Source: Microplitis mediator | Lineage: Eukaryota; Arthropoda; Insecta; Hymenoptera; Braconidae | NCBI RefSeq assembly: GCF_029852145.1 | Contig: NC_079971.1 | Location: 25,260,563 to 25,324,562, forward strand | DNA length: 64,000 bases | Direction: 5' to 3' | In this document: positions 46,130-57,389 of the stretch, piece after piece | Layout of the letters: each line of letters opens with the position of its first letter | Position numbering within the stretch: the first letter of the stretch is position 1 | Translations under genes and position numbers: made by a program | Notes under the pieces: model-generated | What the model saw: only the letters and a program-made list of their open reading frames with translations | Told to the model about the DNA's origin: nothing | Databases searched by the model: none

Positions 46130-46493
46130 AATCCGAATTACGGTAAATTACCGCAATTTACCGAAGTTCGCCGTAACTTCCCGTAAAATACGGCATTTTT
46201 ACGGAAAATTTACCCCACGATACAGTAATTTACGACATTTTACTGCGAACTACAGTAAAAATACGGAAATTTTCCATCATCTGCCGAATTTTTACCCTAT
46301 GCACCGTATTCTTTCTATTTTTACAGTATAATACTCAATTTTACGGTAATATACCACAGGTTCGCCACAATTTTACGGTAAATTACCGCTCCTTTACCAA
46401 AAATTTGCGGTAAAAATGCCCAATTTTACCGCAAAATATCGTAATTCTTCCAAATACTGTAAATTACGGTAATTACTGTAATTCGGATCCATC
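46130..46493. repeat. TACGGTAAATTACCG array with inverted ends
   Basis: Degenerate units of TACGGTAAATTACCG, itself palindromic. The block is bounded by ATCCGAATTACGGTAA and its inverted form TTACTGTAATTCGGAT. Confidence 0.75.
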
Positions 46494-46499
46494 AATTCT

Positions 46500-47950
46500 T
46501 TGCTAGCTGACGTAAAAATACATGGAAAAATTACTACGGACAATTTTGTCCTTGATAAAAATAATAAATCAATCAATTAATTAATTTATGTAATGAACAA
46601 CGCGCATTTATAAAAATAATTATAAGAATATTGTAAAGTCGTATGTGAAATTTCGTAATCTTTAGCTTCGATAGTCTTAGGGACTAGAGCTGCGGCTCTA
46701 GGATGAAATAAAAATATCTATCTATCTATTTAATTATATAATATAATACCACGATATTATTATATTTATATTTAATTTATCTGTCTCTGTTGTTCCGTGG
46801 TCGACCTTTTCTCAGTGATTAGTCGGTGGACTCTCCATTGGATAATCAATCACAATTGTGTCTATTTAGACATTGCCTCGAAGCTTATTGTGCACCCGTT
46901 ATTCAATTCAGCGGCTATTAAAGTTCAACATATGGGCATTCATCAGTTGATCTTACTCTGTAAAATTATAATTATACTTTTTTCATTTAATTTTGTTATC
47001 TCCTGTTTAGTTGGAGCCCAAAAAATTTAAATAAACCGTCAAACAGCAGCTCCCGAAACAAAATATACGAGTTAATAACAAAGCAATTGGGGACATCAGT
47101 AATTTATTTGGGCACGTAAAGGATCAATTGGCGGTTTAAAATACTCGAGACGAGAGTAGTGGCGATGATGATGATGATGATGGTGCTGATGGTATAAATT
47201 CGGCAATCTAGTCCCTAAATGACTGTGTTCCGTCTGGTGAAGACTGTCCGTGAGTTATGTAGGCGTGTAAGTCCAAGTGGATGAGAGGAAACGTCAGCCC
47301 GTTTTTATTACATCAGAACCCAGCATCCTGGGCACAGGGACCAGGGACCAGGTCTTCGGGCTTAGGACGAGTGGTACAGCCCTGGGATATGTCCATGTCC
47401 AGCATGATATTGTAGTCGAGGGGAAAAGATGTTAGCGAAAATAAAGTAAATAAAAAGTGTGGAGCCGAGTGTAGACCGTAGATGTATAAAGAAGAAAGAA
47501 GATGAGTGAATAGAGGTGGGTTCAGACGGTGCTGGGCATAACAAAGATCCATCGGGACCGGTTTGCTGTCCGGGCCCTCTTTTTTACATTCTCCATAGAA
47601 GCCCCGTGGAGACGCGGGTGTGAAAACCGACACCCACCCACTTGTTATTTTGTCAAACACGAGGCTCTCAAAATTATAGGAATCATCGGTGAGCTTGACG
47701 AGTAGAGAAAGACTCGACGAGTAAAGATACATCAAAATTACCCGCTATTCAATGGCTTTCTTTAACTCTTGTACTCGAAAAAAACACAATAATAATAATT
47801 ATTATCCTGATAATAATAATATAGACTATTCGGCGATGCTGTTAAAGCTTTATAACCGTCAATTAAATCTTGTGGACAGTACACCAGATAATAAATGCTA
47901 CTGCTAACTTTTTTATTTAGACGATTATTTATTTACACTGTTCTTATTTT
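46500..47950. other. Intergenic, no gene recognised
   Basis: The 140-codon minus frame at 47313-47735 lacks recognisable domains. A GATGATGATG microsatellite lies near 47163-47182. Confidence 0.4.
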
Positions 47951-48700
47951 TTTTTAGAGGAATTTTTTTAATTTTTGAATTTGAATTTTATTTAAATAAA
48001 ATTTATTTTCACTTACATTAAAAAAAAGTTTTTTAAAACTACCAAAGTTTTTAAATAAATAAAATTTTTAATGACAAGTGATTTATTTTATTTTTATAAC
48101 GAAATATATAAAAAATTGTTTGTTACTTTTTTTTATCAAATTAAAAATTTTATTTTTATAATTTTTAAAGTACCTGTGGTATTTTATATATATATATTTT
48201 TTTTGGAGGGAATTTTATAAATTTTTGAATTTGAATTTTATTTAAATATAATTAATTTTCACTTACATTAAAAAAATTTTTTTTTAAAACTACCAGTTTT
48301 TAAATAAATAAAATTTTTAATGACAAGTGATTTATTTTATTTTTATAACGAAATATATGAAAAATTGTTTGTTACTTTTTTTTATCAAATTAAAAATTTT
48401 ATTTTTATAATTTTTAAAGTACCTGTGGTATTTTATATATATATATATTTTTTGGAGGGAATTTTTTAAATTTTTGAATTTGAATTTTATTTAAATAAAA
48501 TTTATTTTCACTTACATTAAAAAAAAAATTTTTTTTAAAACTACCAAAGTTTTTAAATAAATAAAATTTTTAATGACAAGTGATTTATTTTATTTTTATA
48601 ACGAAATAGATAAAAAATTGTTTACTATTTTTTTTAGATTTATTTTTATAATTTAATGGCTTTTATTTTTAAAGTACCTGTGATATTTTATATATATAAA
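47951..48700. repeat. Tandem repeat, about three units of ~240-245 bp
   Basis: Each unit carries GGAGGGAATTTT, TTTGAATTTGAATTTTATTT, CACTTACATTAAA, AATGACAAGTGATTTATT, AACGAAATAT, and AAAGTACCTGTGGTATTTTA. It ends just upstream of the first peptide gene of the array. Confidence 0.85.
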
Positions 48701-48852
48701 AAAATGATAACTTAAAAATTGTCGTGGCTGCTTCATGAGTGCAACAATTTCTCTTTATTTTCGTCGCTGATTACTCATTACATATTTTTGTAAGTTTTAT
48801 ATTTACTGCAAATAAATTTATAAAAAATATTTCGTTTGTTGCAAAAATAAAA

Positions 48853-49133
48853 ATGATTTATATAAAATTATTATTTCTGATAATTGTGATGAGTTTTGTA
48901 AGAACTTCAATAATACAAAAGCAAGAAACGTTTTGGCCTGAAGAACCAAAATATTCTCAAGTACTGATGTGCAAATTATATGGAGATGTATGTATTGTTT
49001 AAAAATAATAAAATATATTCAATTTAATATAAATTATTTTATATTTCAGTGCCAGAAAGACAGCGACTGCTGTTCAAAAAAATGTATACATTTTCCTCAT
49101 TACAATGGAGACATTTTATCAAACTGCGAATAA
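48853..49133 (+). CDS. Secreted cysteine-rich ICK-type peptide A
   Basis: Exons 48853-48987 and 49050-49133 join in phase 0 and encode 72 residues. The ATG at 48853 is chosen because a hydrophobic signal sequence follows at once; an upstream in-frame ATG at 48739 would add 38 unlikely residues. The mature part has only the six core cysteines, C-x5-C-x5-CC-x3-C-x13-C, and ends right after the last one. The intron lies just before the second core cysteine. Its second exon is the template for the relics at 50.69 and 51.51 kb. The cysteine framework is that of inhibitor cystine knots; function is not shown. Confidence 0.8.
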
Positions 49134-49452
49134 ATTAAAATCACTTATAGTTCAAATTTCTGCGCAACAATTTTTGTTTTTTAAAAACAAAAAGTAAAAA
49201 TGTCAATAAATTCTTTAAATAAAAAATTTAAAAAAACTTAAACTTGAAATATTTTTTCTATCAGTTAAATTACAAAATTCAATTTTATACCCAATAGCTA
49301 TTTTTATTATTCTACCAAATTAATTATCGTTATTATCAGAATAGAATAAAATGATAAGATAAATTATATTTAGACATTTCTTAGGCTCTAGTTACTCGTA
49401 GTCATGAACTAGTGATTAATTAAAAAAAGTCGATTATTATACCAATAAAAAA

Positions 49453-49768
49453 ATGTTCAAAATTTACTTATTACTATTTTTTGTTGCAATTATTCAAGTA
49501 ATTGTAATAAAAAGTCACTTGTCTAATTGCGGAGTATCCTGTACTTCAGAAAATGAATTTCCGAGTGTATATTGGTGCAAAACAAATGGCATTGTAAGTA
49601 GAAATATATATTTTTTTTATAAGTTTTTATAACAATAATAAAAATGTCTGCTTAATTATTTTGAACTTTCAGTGCAGAAGTGGCGACGAATGTTGTTCCA
49701 AAGAATGTACAGTTCAGAAACTTGACAGAGGCCATCCGATATTAATGTGCACTCCAAAATTTGATTAA
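49453..49768 (+). CDS. Secreted cysteine-rich ICK-type peptide B
   Basis: Exons 49453-49593 and 49673-49768 join in phase 0 and give 78 residues. The signal sequence (MFKIYLLLFF) is almost identical to those of peptides C and D. The mature part has eight cysteines: an N-terminal C-x3-C pair and the six-cysteine core C-x5-C-x5-CC-x3-C-x13-C. The segment after the CC pair differs much more from C and D than the signal sequence does, as seen in fast-evolving venom or immune peptides. Confidence 0.82.
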
Positions 49769-49867
49769 TATTTTTTAAAATTTAAATTATTTAATAAAAA
49801 AAAATATATAAACTGTTACGAGTTCAAAGTCTTAGGAATAAATTTTTTCAATACCAGATATAAATAT

Positions 49868-50339
49868 TAGGGTGGGTTGAAAAAAAACTTTTTTTTTGTT
49901 TTTCTTAGCATGGGGGTAGAATTTGTACCTTAGTTCCAACGAAAAAAATTTTTTTTTGTCCAAAATCGTGGAAAACATCTAATAATTGTCGAATGTGATT
50001 TTTTTTTACTTCACTTTCATTTTAATTCAAAAGAAAATGCTTTTTATTTTTGGATTTTTTACTTAAATTACAAAAATAATAGGAAAAAATTTTTTTCAAC
50101 TTCTGACTTTCAATTAGCTTTCAAGGGGACACCCTACAGATTCTAGAACACCATGTAATTTATTTCGTTGGGACTACCCCGTTTGATCAATTATTTATTT
50201 TAAAAACGAGTGGGCCACCTCAAAATGTTGAGTAAAAAAATTTTTTTTTTCTTGAAAAATTTTTTTTTTTTATAAGGTACAAATTCTACCCCCATGCTAA
50301 GAAAAACAAAAAAAAACAGTTTTTTTTCAACCCACCCTA
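49868..50339. mobile_element. hAT-like MITE within the peptide array
   Basis: Starts TAGGGTGGGTTGAAAAAAAA and ends TTTTTTTTCAACCCACCCTA, with a perfect 8-bp target duplication ATAAATAT at 49860-49867 and 50340-50347. Inner parts of the ends are also inverted (GCATGGGGGTAGAATTTGTA against TACAAATTCTACCCCCATGC). It shares the TAGGGTG end with the foldback element in tkv intron 3. Confidence 0.92.
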
Positions 50340-50347
50340 ATAAATAT

Positions 50348-50649
50348 ATATATAAATATATTCAGGTGGTCTTATTTTGGGTATTTTTTTCACAATAGTC
50401 CTAAATCGAAATATTATTTTTAAAAAAAAAGCTACGGCTTTTTATTCAAAAATTATTTGGAGCGAAATTTTAAAAAAATGATTTTTTTGTGTTTTTCAAT
50501 TTGAAAAAGTTCAAACGCCCACAACTTTTGAACGAACCGACCGGTTTGGCTCAAAAAAACGTATGTTAAGTTTCATTCCAATCCGTTTGGAATTGTAGAC
50601 ACAATTTTTTGAAAATTTCGCCATGAGGACAAATGCATTAGCCAAATTT
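50348..50649. other. Spacer in the peptide array
   Basis: AT-rich; no coding sequence recognised. Confidence 0.4.
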
Positions 50650-50830
50650 ATATAAGAAATATATCAAGTTTAATATAAATTATTTTGTAGTTCAGTGCGA
50701 GAGAAACTTCATCTGTTCAAAAAAATTTCATCGTTTTCATCATTACAGTGGAGTCGTTTTATTAAATTGCGTAAAAATTAAAATTATGAATTTTAGATGA
50801 AATTTCTGCGCGATTGTTTTTTTATAACGA
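50650..50830 (+). pseudogene. Relic of peptide A exon 2 (first)
   Basis: Matches 49020-49180: intron end, acceptor TTCAG, exon 2 and 3' flank (TCATTACA, GTGGAG, TTTTATTAAATTGCG, AAATTTCTGCGCGA). Several of the core cysteine codons are lost and no exon 1 precedes it. Confidence 0.75.
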
Positions 50831-51073
50831 AAAATAAAAATGTCGATGAATTTTAAAAACTAAAACTTCAAATTTCTTTCTAATCACTTGAATTACAAAA
50901 ATATATTTGGTTTCAATTTTAGACCCAATAATTATTTCTGTATCTGTAAGAAATTAACGAGTGTTTTTACCAGACTGATAAAACTTTTATTTCGACTTTT
51001 TTTTTAGACTCTAGTAACTCATACTCATGAACTAACGAGTAATAAAAAAGTCTATTGTTGGACCAATAAAAAA

Positions 51074-51393
51074 ATGTTTAAAATTTACTTATTACTGTTT
51101 TTTTTTGCAATTATTCAAGTAAATGTAATAAAAAGTCACTTGTCTAATTGCGAAGGAAAATCTTGTTCTTTAGAAAATGAATATCCGAGTGTGTATTGGT
51201 GCAAAATGAATGGCGTTGTAAGCATAAATATAAATTTTTTTTTTTTTAACAAGCTTTTATAAAAATGTCTGCTTAATTATTTGAAACTTAATTTCAGTGT
51301 ATAAGTGACGACGACTGTTGTTCAAAAATATGTTTAGATCAAATAATGACGAAAGGACTTCCGATATCAGTATGCGCTGTAAAAATGGATTAA
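51074..51393 (+). CDS. Secreted cysteine-rich ICK-type peptide C
   Basis: Exons 51074-51217 and 51298-51393 join in phase 0 and give 79 residues. It has a signal sequence, an N-terminal C-x4-C pair, then the core C-x5-C-x5-CC-x3-C-x13-C. The exon 2 sequence is close to that of peptide D (shared CISDDDCCSKICLDQI), so C and D are the most recent duplicates. Upstream sequence near 51004-51060 (AACTCATACTCATGAACTAA) is shared with B and D and may hold the promoter. Confidence 0.83.
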
Positions 51394-51485
51394 TATTTTT
51401 TTTTAAATTTAAATTATTTAATAAAAAAAAAATTATAAATTGTTTTGAGTACGAAGTCTCGGAAATAAATTTTTTCGATACCAGA

Positions 51486-51640
51486 TATAAATATATTTGT
51501 AGTTCAGTGGGAGAGATATTACATCTGTTCAAAAAAATTTCATCGTTTTCATCATTACAGTGGAGCCGTTTTATTAAAATTCCGTAAAAATTAAAATTAT
51601 GAATTTTAGATGAAATTTCTGCGCGATAATTTTTTTTTTT
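51486..51640 (+). pseudogene. Relic of peptide A exon 2 (second)
   Basis: Nearly identical to the relic at 50650-50830 and therefore duplicated with it. It carries the same losses of cysteine codons relative to 49050-49133. No exon 1 precedes it. Confidence 0.75.
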
Positions 51641-51851
51641 TTTTTATAACGAAAAATAAAAATGTCGATTGATTTTAAAAACTAAAATTTCAAATTTTTT
51701 TCCAATTAGTTAGATTATTTGTAAGAAATTAACGAGTGTTTTATCAGAATGATAAAAAAATTTGATTCCGACTTGTTTTTTAGACTCTAGTAACTCATAC
51801 TCATGAACTAACGAGTAATAAAAAAAGTATATTGTTGTAGCAATAAAAAAA

Positions 51852-52187
51852 ATGTTTAAAATTTACTTACTACTGTTTTTCGTTGCAACTATTCAAATAA
51901 ATTTAATAAAAAGTGGCTTGCCTAATTGCTATGGAGTATTTTGTACTTCAGAAAATAAATCTCAGAGTGTATATTGGTGCAAACTTCATGGCGTTGTACG
52001 TATAAATATGAATTTTTTTTTTTTTTTTCTAATAAGTTCTTATAAAAACAATAATAAAAATGTCTGCTTAATTATTTGAAAATTTCAGTGCATAAGTGAC
52101 GACGACTGTTGTTCAAAAATTTGTTTAGATCAAATAGTTACGAAAGGACTTTCGGTATCAATATGCGCTGAAATAATGGATGAATAA
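51852..52187 (+). CDS. Secreted cysteine-rich ICK-type peptide D
   Basis: Exons 51852-51995 and 52089-52187 join in phase 0 and give 80 residues. It has a signal sequence, a C-x4-C pair and the shared core C-x5-C-x5-CC-x3-C-x13-C. Exon 2 differs from peptide C by few residues; the part between the N-terminal cysteine pair and the core differs more. The last gene of the array. Confidence 0.83.
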
Positions 52188-53067
52188 TTTTTCTTTATAA
52201 TTTAAATTATTTAATAAAAAAAAAATTATAAATTTTTTTGAGTCCGAAGTCTTGGGAATAAATTTTTTCAATACCAGATATATATTTATATGTATGGATG
52301 AATGTATGAGCAAAAGGGATGAGAGTATAATTTAAAAAGCAATCGAAGGTGAATCGAATTGCGAATAAAATTTCTTGAAGCTGAACGAGACTCGGGTTAA
52401 CCGCAGCCATCACTCGGGACGAAAGATTGCACGTGCAGCATCACCGTTGAATTTAACAACCCAAGACTTGACTTAACTTTTCTCCATAACGAAAAAAAAT
52501 AAAAAATAATAAAAAGGGTTAGACGGAGAAACGTTCAAGTTACAAAGACTAAAACCAAAAGGATAAACAAAAAGGCGCGAAAGTATTTCTCTTGTACCGT
52601 GACCATGAAACCGTACTCTGGCATCCGCTGTCTCTTTTTGTCCCCAAAGATCCGACGCATTCGCAATTTTATTTACTATTGGCCGTTTTTTTTGACACCA
52701 ACATTCGTTTTAGAACCAAAAATCCGAGACAAAAGAATCCGCGGTTTTTTTTACTCGTATTTTCATGTACCGGTTAAAGAACAGTCTTGTTCTCTTGGAC
52801 CAGCATTCTCAGCTTTTATTTTTTTTATTTTACACTCGTGTTGAATTCGTTTCTACGGCTGTAACTTGCGACATTTTAAACTTATTGTTTACTGTTTTAA
52901 TGATAACGTATCGTACTTGTTTTTTTTTTATGTAAACCAATACTTGATGTATTTATAAATTTATAAATCATGTAACATATATTTTATTGTCAAGATATCA
53001 AGTTAATTCATGATAATAAATCTTATATGATTAAAGTTTAATAAATAGATTAACCATTTAAATAAGA
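52188..53067. other. Intergenic, no gene recognised
   Basis: Short plus-strand frames near 52592-52844 show no domain or splice support. Confidence 0.4.
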
Positions 53068-54603
53068 GCCCTATTGAAAAATTCCATGAATTTTTTACAT
53101 AGGGATCTATAGAAATCTATGGATTTACGTGCGGATCCATGGGGATCAATATAGGAAAGTTCGGATTTTTATAGGGATCCGTGTAGGAAATTATGGGTAC
53201 CGAGATTCCCATATAAGAAATTCGTAGGGAAAACTATGGATGTCTGGATCCCTATAAAAAAAGTCCATATGAGAATATGGGGATTTGGATTTCTATGTGA
53301 AAATTTAATATACATGGAAAATCATAAGAATATAAACTAGGTTCCCATATAGATTTTCTATGGCTTAGATTCCCATGGGAAATCATTGTAACAATCGGTA
53401 TAGAAATCAAAACTAGGTTTCAATTTGGATTTCTGCGTAGTGTGGATTCCCATGGAAATCCATTCAAGAATTTTTATAGGAATCTATGGTGAATGTCTAT
53501 AGGAAACTAGATGGAAATCCATCCAAAAACGCCATGTAGAAATTTGTATAAGAATCTCAACTAGTTTCCCATATGTATTTTTGCATGGTTTCGATTTCTA
53601 TAGAAAATCAACGTAGGAATCTATGCTGGATTCCCATAGGAAACTATATGAAAATCCATCCGAAAAAGCCATATGGGAATCTACACTCGATTCCCATAGA
53701 AAATTATTGTAACAATCCAGAGAAATCTAAACACAGTTCCCTATTAAATTTTTGCATGGTATAAATTCCCATGGAAATCCACCTAAGAATCTCTATAGGA
53801 AACCATATGAAAATCCATCCGAAAAAGTCATGTGGAAATTTGTATAAGAATCTAAACTAGTTTCCCATATGGATTTTTGCATGGTTTCGATTTCCATAGA
53901 AAATCAACGTAGGAATCTATGCTGGATTCCCATAGGAAACTGTATGGAAATCCATCTGAAAAAGCCATGTGGAAATCTACACTAGATTCCCATATGGATT
54001 TTTGCATGATTTTGGATTCCCATAGAAAATTATTGCAACAATCCAGAGAAATCCAAACACAGTTCCCTATTAAATTTTTGCATGGTATAAATTCCCATGG
54101 AAATTCACCTAAGAATCTCTATAGGAAACCATATGAAAATCCATCCGAAAACGTCATGTGGAAATCTACACTAGATTCCCATATGGTTTTTTGCATGATT
54201 TTGGATTCCCATAGAAAATTATTGCAACAATCCAGATAATTCTAAACGCAGTTCCCTATTAAATTTTTCCATGGTATAAATTCCCATGGAAATTCACCTA
54301 AGAATCTCTATAGGAAACCATATGAAAATCCATCCGAAAACGTCATGTGGAAATCTACACTAGATTCCCATATGGTTTTTTGCATGATTTTGGATTCCCA
54401 TAGAAAATTATTGCAACAATCCAGATAATTCTAAACGCAGTTCCCTATTAAATTTTTCCATGGTATAAATTCCCATGGAAATTCACCTAAGAATCTCTAT
54501 AGGAAACCATATGAAAATCCATCCGAAAACGTCATGTGGAAATTAAAACTGTATTAATGTGGGAATCTTGGGTGAATTTCCACGTGGATTTATTTTATAG
54601 GGA
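53068..54603. repeat. CATATGGG palindrome array 3, with a 189-bp higher-order repeat
   Basis: Starts CCCTATTGAAAAATTCC and ends GGATTTATTTTATAGGG. The internal motifs are those of array 2 (GGTATAAATTCCCATGGAAA, TTTTTGCATG). From about 53960 to 54540 a 189-bp unit recurs almost exactly; for example GTCATGTGGAAAT starts at about 54153, 54342 and 54531. Confidence 0.85.
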
Positions 54604-55304
54604 GTGTAGACTCAACAGCGACAGCAACAGGAACAGTAACAGTTAATATTTATTAGCAAGACCACCAGCTCGATACAATCCCATAGTTGCATTCTCAGGT
54701 GACTCGGAAACTTTTACGAGAACAACTAGTGTAGTATGCGGCAAAGCCTTTCATTTCTCTTCTCTTGCTCTCGTATTATATCCAACCATTTACTCGCTCC
54801 CATATATATAGTATGTATGAGTACAAATGTATGTACGGTATCGGTGGCACGCTACAAGAATGGAGGCTCAACAAATAAGGCACTTGTTAAGACCCACTCG
54901 AGTTACACTGGGTTTGGTAGTCCAAGTTGTCTTGGCTCTTGCACGACCGCCTTTACCATACACGGAATATCTTTTACCCTTTATATTATTAATCTTTAGA
55001 CAGTAAATGCTTATACGGCAGAAGTTACCGAGGGAATAAATGCTTTTTTGGAGTTGTCAAGTTTCAAGTTTCCCGGCATTTCTTGTTTAGAACAGAGTTA
55101 TTTTATTAATTGTATCCGCCAAAGAAAATGCGTTAATTAAAAGTCACTTCAGGTAGCGGATTAAAAAAATTACTTTATAAGGGTATAAGGTCATAATACC
55201 TTTTATGTAACTATTTTTTAAATTACTAATTAAGTTAGTAAAAATATATTTTACTTTTTAATTTTAAATTAAAGGTCACCTGGTACAGCCGCGATAAAAA
55301 TGCA
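54604..55304. other. Intergenic, no gene recognised
   Basis: The frame at 54736-54999 has no recognisable features. Confidence 0.4.
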
Positions 55305-56060
55305 GTTTCAAAAATTTAAATTATTTAATTTTCTTTATTTTAAATATAATTAGTACTGAGTTTCTAGGTAATTATTGACATTAATGATAAAAATTAATTA
55401 CTTAGTATTGGATTGATTTCTAATCAACGCGCTCCGCATGCCGCTGAATTTGAATTTAAATAAAATTCGCGGTATGTAAATTAGTAATTAAAAATTTTTA
55501 AAAAGCCCGCGTTATTTTAAAAGCAGATTTTTTTTATATTCTAGGTGATTAGAGATTTTTATTTCAGTGACATAAAATTTGAATTTTTCAGTAAAAAAAT
55601 TACTAAATTTCGAGTTTTATAATCTAGGAAAATTTTGGTAAAATTTAAAAATAAAAAAATTGTCTGGTAAACGTCACAATTAATAGATAAATTTTTTAAT
55701 TTTAAATATAATTGGTACTGAGTTTCTAGGTAATTATTTAAATTAATGACTTTGTATTGAATTGATTTATAATATAAGTACAAAAAAATTTACGCGCTCT
55801 GCTACCGCAGAATTTGAATTTAAATAAAATTCGCGGTATGTAAAATAGTGATTATTAAAAATTTTTAAAAAGCCCGCGTTATTTTAAAAGCAAAATTTTT
55901 TTATATTCTAGGCTATCATTGGAGATTTTAATTTCAATGACAGAAAATTTAAATTTTTTGGTAAAAAATTACTAAATTTTGAGTTTTATAATCTGAGGAA
56001 ATTGTTGTAAAATTTAAAAATAAAAAAAAGTTTTCTGGTAAACGTTACAATTAATAAATA
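55305..56060. repeat. Tandem duplication, two units of about 365 bp
   Basis: TTTAAATATAATT, GTACTGAGTTTCTAGGTAAT, TTCGCGGTATGTAAA, AAAAAGCCCGCGTTATTTTA and TCTGGTAAACGT occur in the same order at about 55330-55690 and 55697-56060 with moderate divergence. Confidence 0.85.
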
Positions 56061-56169
56061 AATTGAGAATGTAAAAATTATTTAAGTGAATATTAATTAA
56101 AACGTTTACCTCAACACAAGCAATAATTATATTTTTTCAAATTTTATTAATTAATTAAATGAAGACAGT

Positions 56170-56920
56170 TTACTTTTCGGTCTTTTTAGCTTTCGTGGAT
56201 GCTTGTTGTGCTCTGATTACTTTAACGACAATTTTCTGTTCCTCAATAAGGAAAGCACGGACGATCCTGTAAAAATAATAATAATGAGTACATGTGTCAA
56301 AATTTTGGTGATGAGTGAAAGTAAGCGAGTAATTGATACCTTTCTTTGACACATTTGTGGCACAAGACACCTCCGTAGACACGTTTTACTGTCTTCTTTC
56401 GTTTGCACATACGCGAACGTTCCATTGGTCGTGCAGGTTGGATTCCTCTCAACTTGTCATGACACTGACCACATCTTGGAATCTTCTTGGGTTTCTTGAG
56501 GTACTGGTAAACAAGTTTACCACCTGGAGTACGCACACTGCAACATTTTATTTTAACTTGAGTAAAAAACTACCAACACTCAGCTTTGACTTCAATGTCC
56601 GCTTTTTAAATTTTTTTACACAAGAATTGAAAATTAAATTTCTTCAATAGATTTAATTAATAAATTTAATCAAGTAAAGTAAATAAATTTTTAATTTAAA
56701 TGTCAAAAACGACACGTGTAATAAACAACATCCGAACATAACCTCAAAGTTTGAACGAATGAATTTTAACTTTCTTTGTGAAAAATTTTAAAATTCAAAA
56801 AATTGAAATTTTTATAAATTATAATTCGAATAAATTAAAAAAATTGAAAACTTACATGCGTCGTCTGTTGCTCTGGGTATTGTACGACAATCGTCGTCGT
56901 AGAACCAATCGTTGCACCAT
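56170..56920 (-). CDS. RpL34: Ribosomal protein eL34
   Basis: Three coding exons on the minus strand: 56920-56856, 56537-56340 and 56266-56170. Phases agree and give 119 residues, the family's usual size. The N-terminus MVQRLVLRRRLSYNT, the YGGVLCHKC and CGQC zinc-type cysteines and the ERIVRAFLIEEQK segment identify it. It is a cytosolic 60S subunit protein. A further noncoding exon at about 57093-57125 is predicted upstream, since an acceptor (TTTCAG) precedes the ATG by 8 bases. Confidence 0.97.
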
Positions 56921-57092
56921 TTTGGTTCTGAAATAAATAATAAACTAATTGTTAGTTTTAATTATAACTCATTATTCGAAAAAAAAGTTTTATGCACAGA
57001 GATTTTATATAACTGATAAGTTTTTTTATTAATATTGAGATTGATATAAACAAATTGGATTTATTTAGTTAAAAAATTGTATTTTAACCCAC

Positions 57093-57128
57093 CTTTAGCG
57101 TGGTCCAGATGAGGAAAGGAAGCCGAAA
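57093..57128 (-). promoter_or_regulatory. RpL34 5' noncoding exon with TOP-like start
   Basis: On the minus strand CTTCCTTTCCTC (57122-57111) is a pyrimidine tract of the 5'TOP type that marks ribosomal protein mRNAs. It is followed by a donor, CTAAAG|GTGGGT, at 57093/57092. The exact transcription start is inferred. Confidence 0.6.
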
Positions 57129-57389
57129 GTTGGTGGTGGCGCACGCGTAAAAACGCGGATGCGCTGCACTCTGTATTTGTAAGAAAAAACGTTGCAGGTA
57201 AATTAGGAAATTATTTTATCATAAACTGATTACTTTTGTTGGCAAGTTCATTTTAATTTTAACCGCAGCAGCACTTGTCAGATTTTAGCGTTTTTTGAAA
57301 TTCCCGCCGTTTTTTACGAATTTCAAATCGTCATCCAATATGGCGATACAGTATTTATACTTAGTTTACATTTCTCGGTATATACTCCT

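Noticed and set aside
47313..47735. 140-codon minus-strand ORF
   Set aside because: No signal, domain or repeat structure; overlaps another frame; probably chance.
48853..52187. Integrated polydnavirus segment as the source of the cysteine-rich genes
   Set aside because: No other viral genes, no recognisable excision or circularisation boundary, and the five genes look like ordinary duplicated wasp genes. The resemblance to ichnovirus cys-motif genes is noted but not sufficient.
53068..54603. CRISPR-like array
   Set aside because: Repeats are degenerate palindromes without regular unique spacers, and the genome is eukaryotic.
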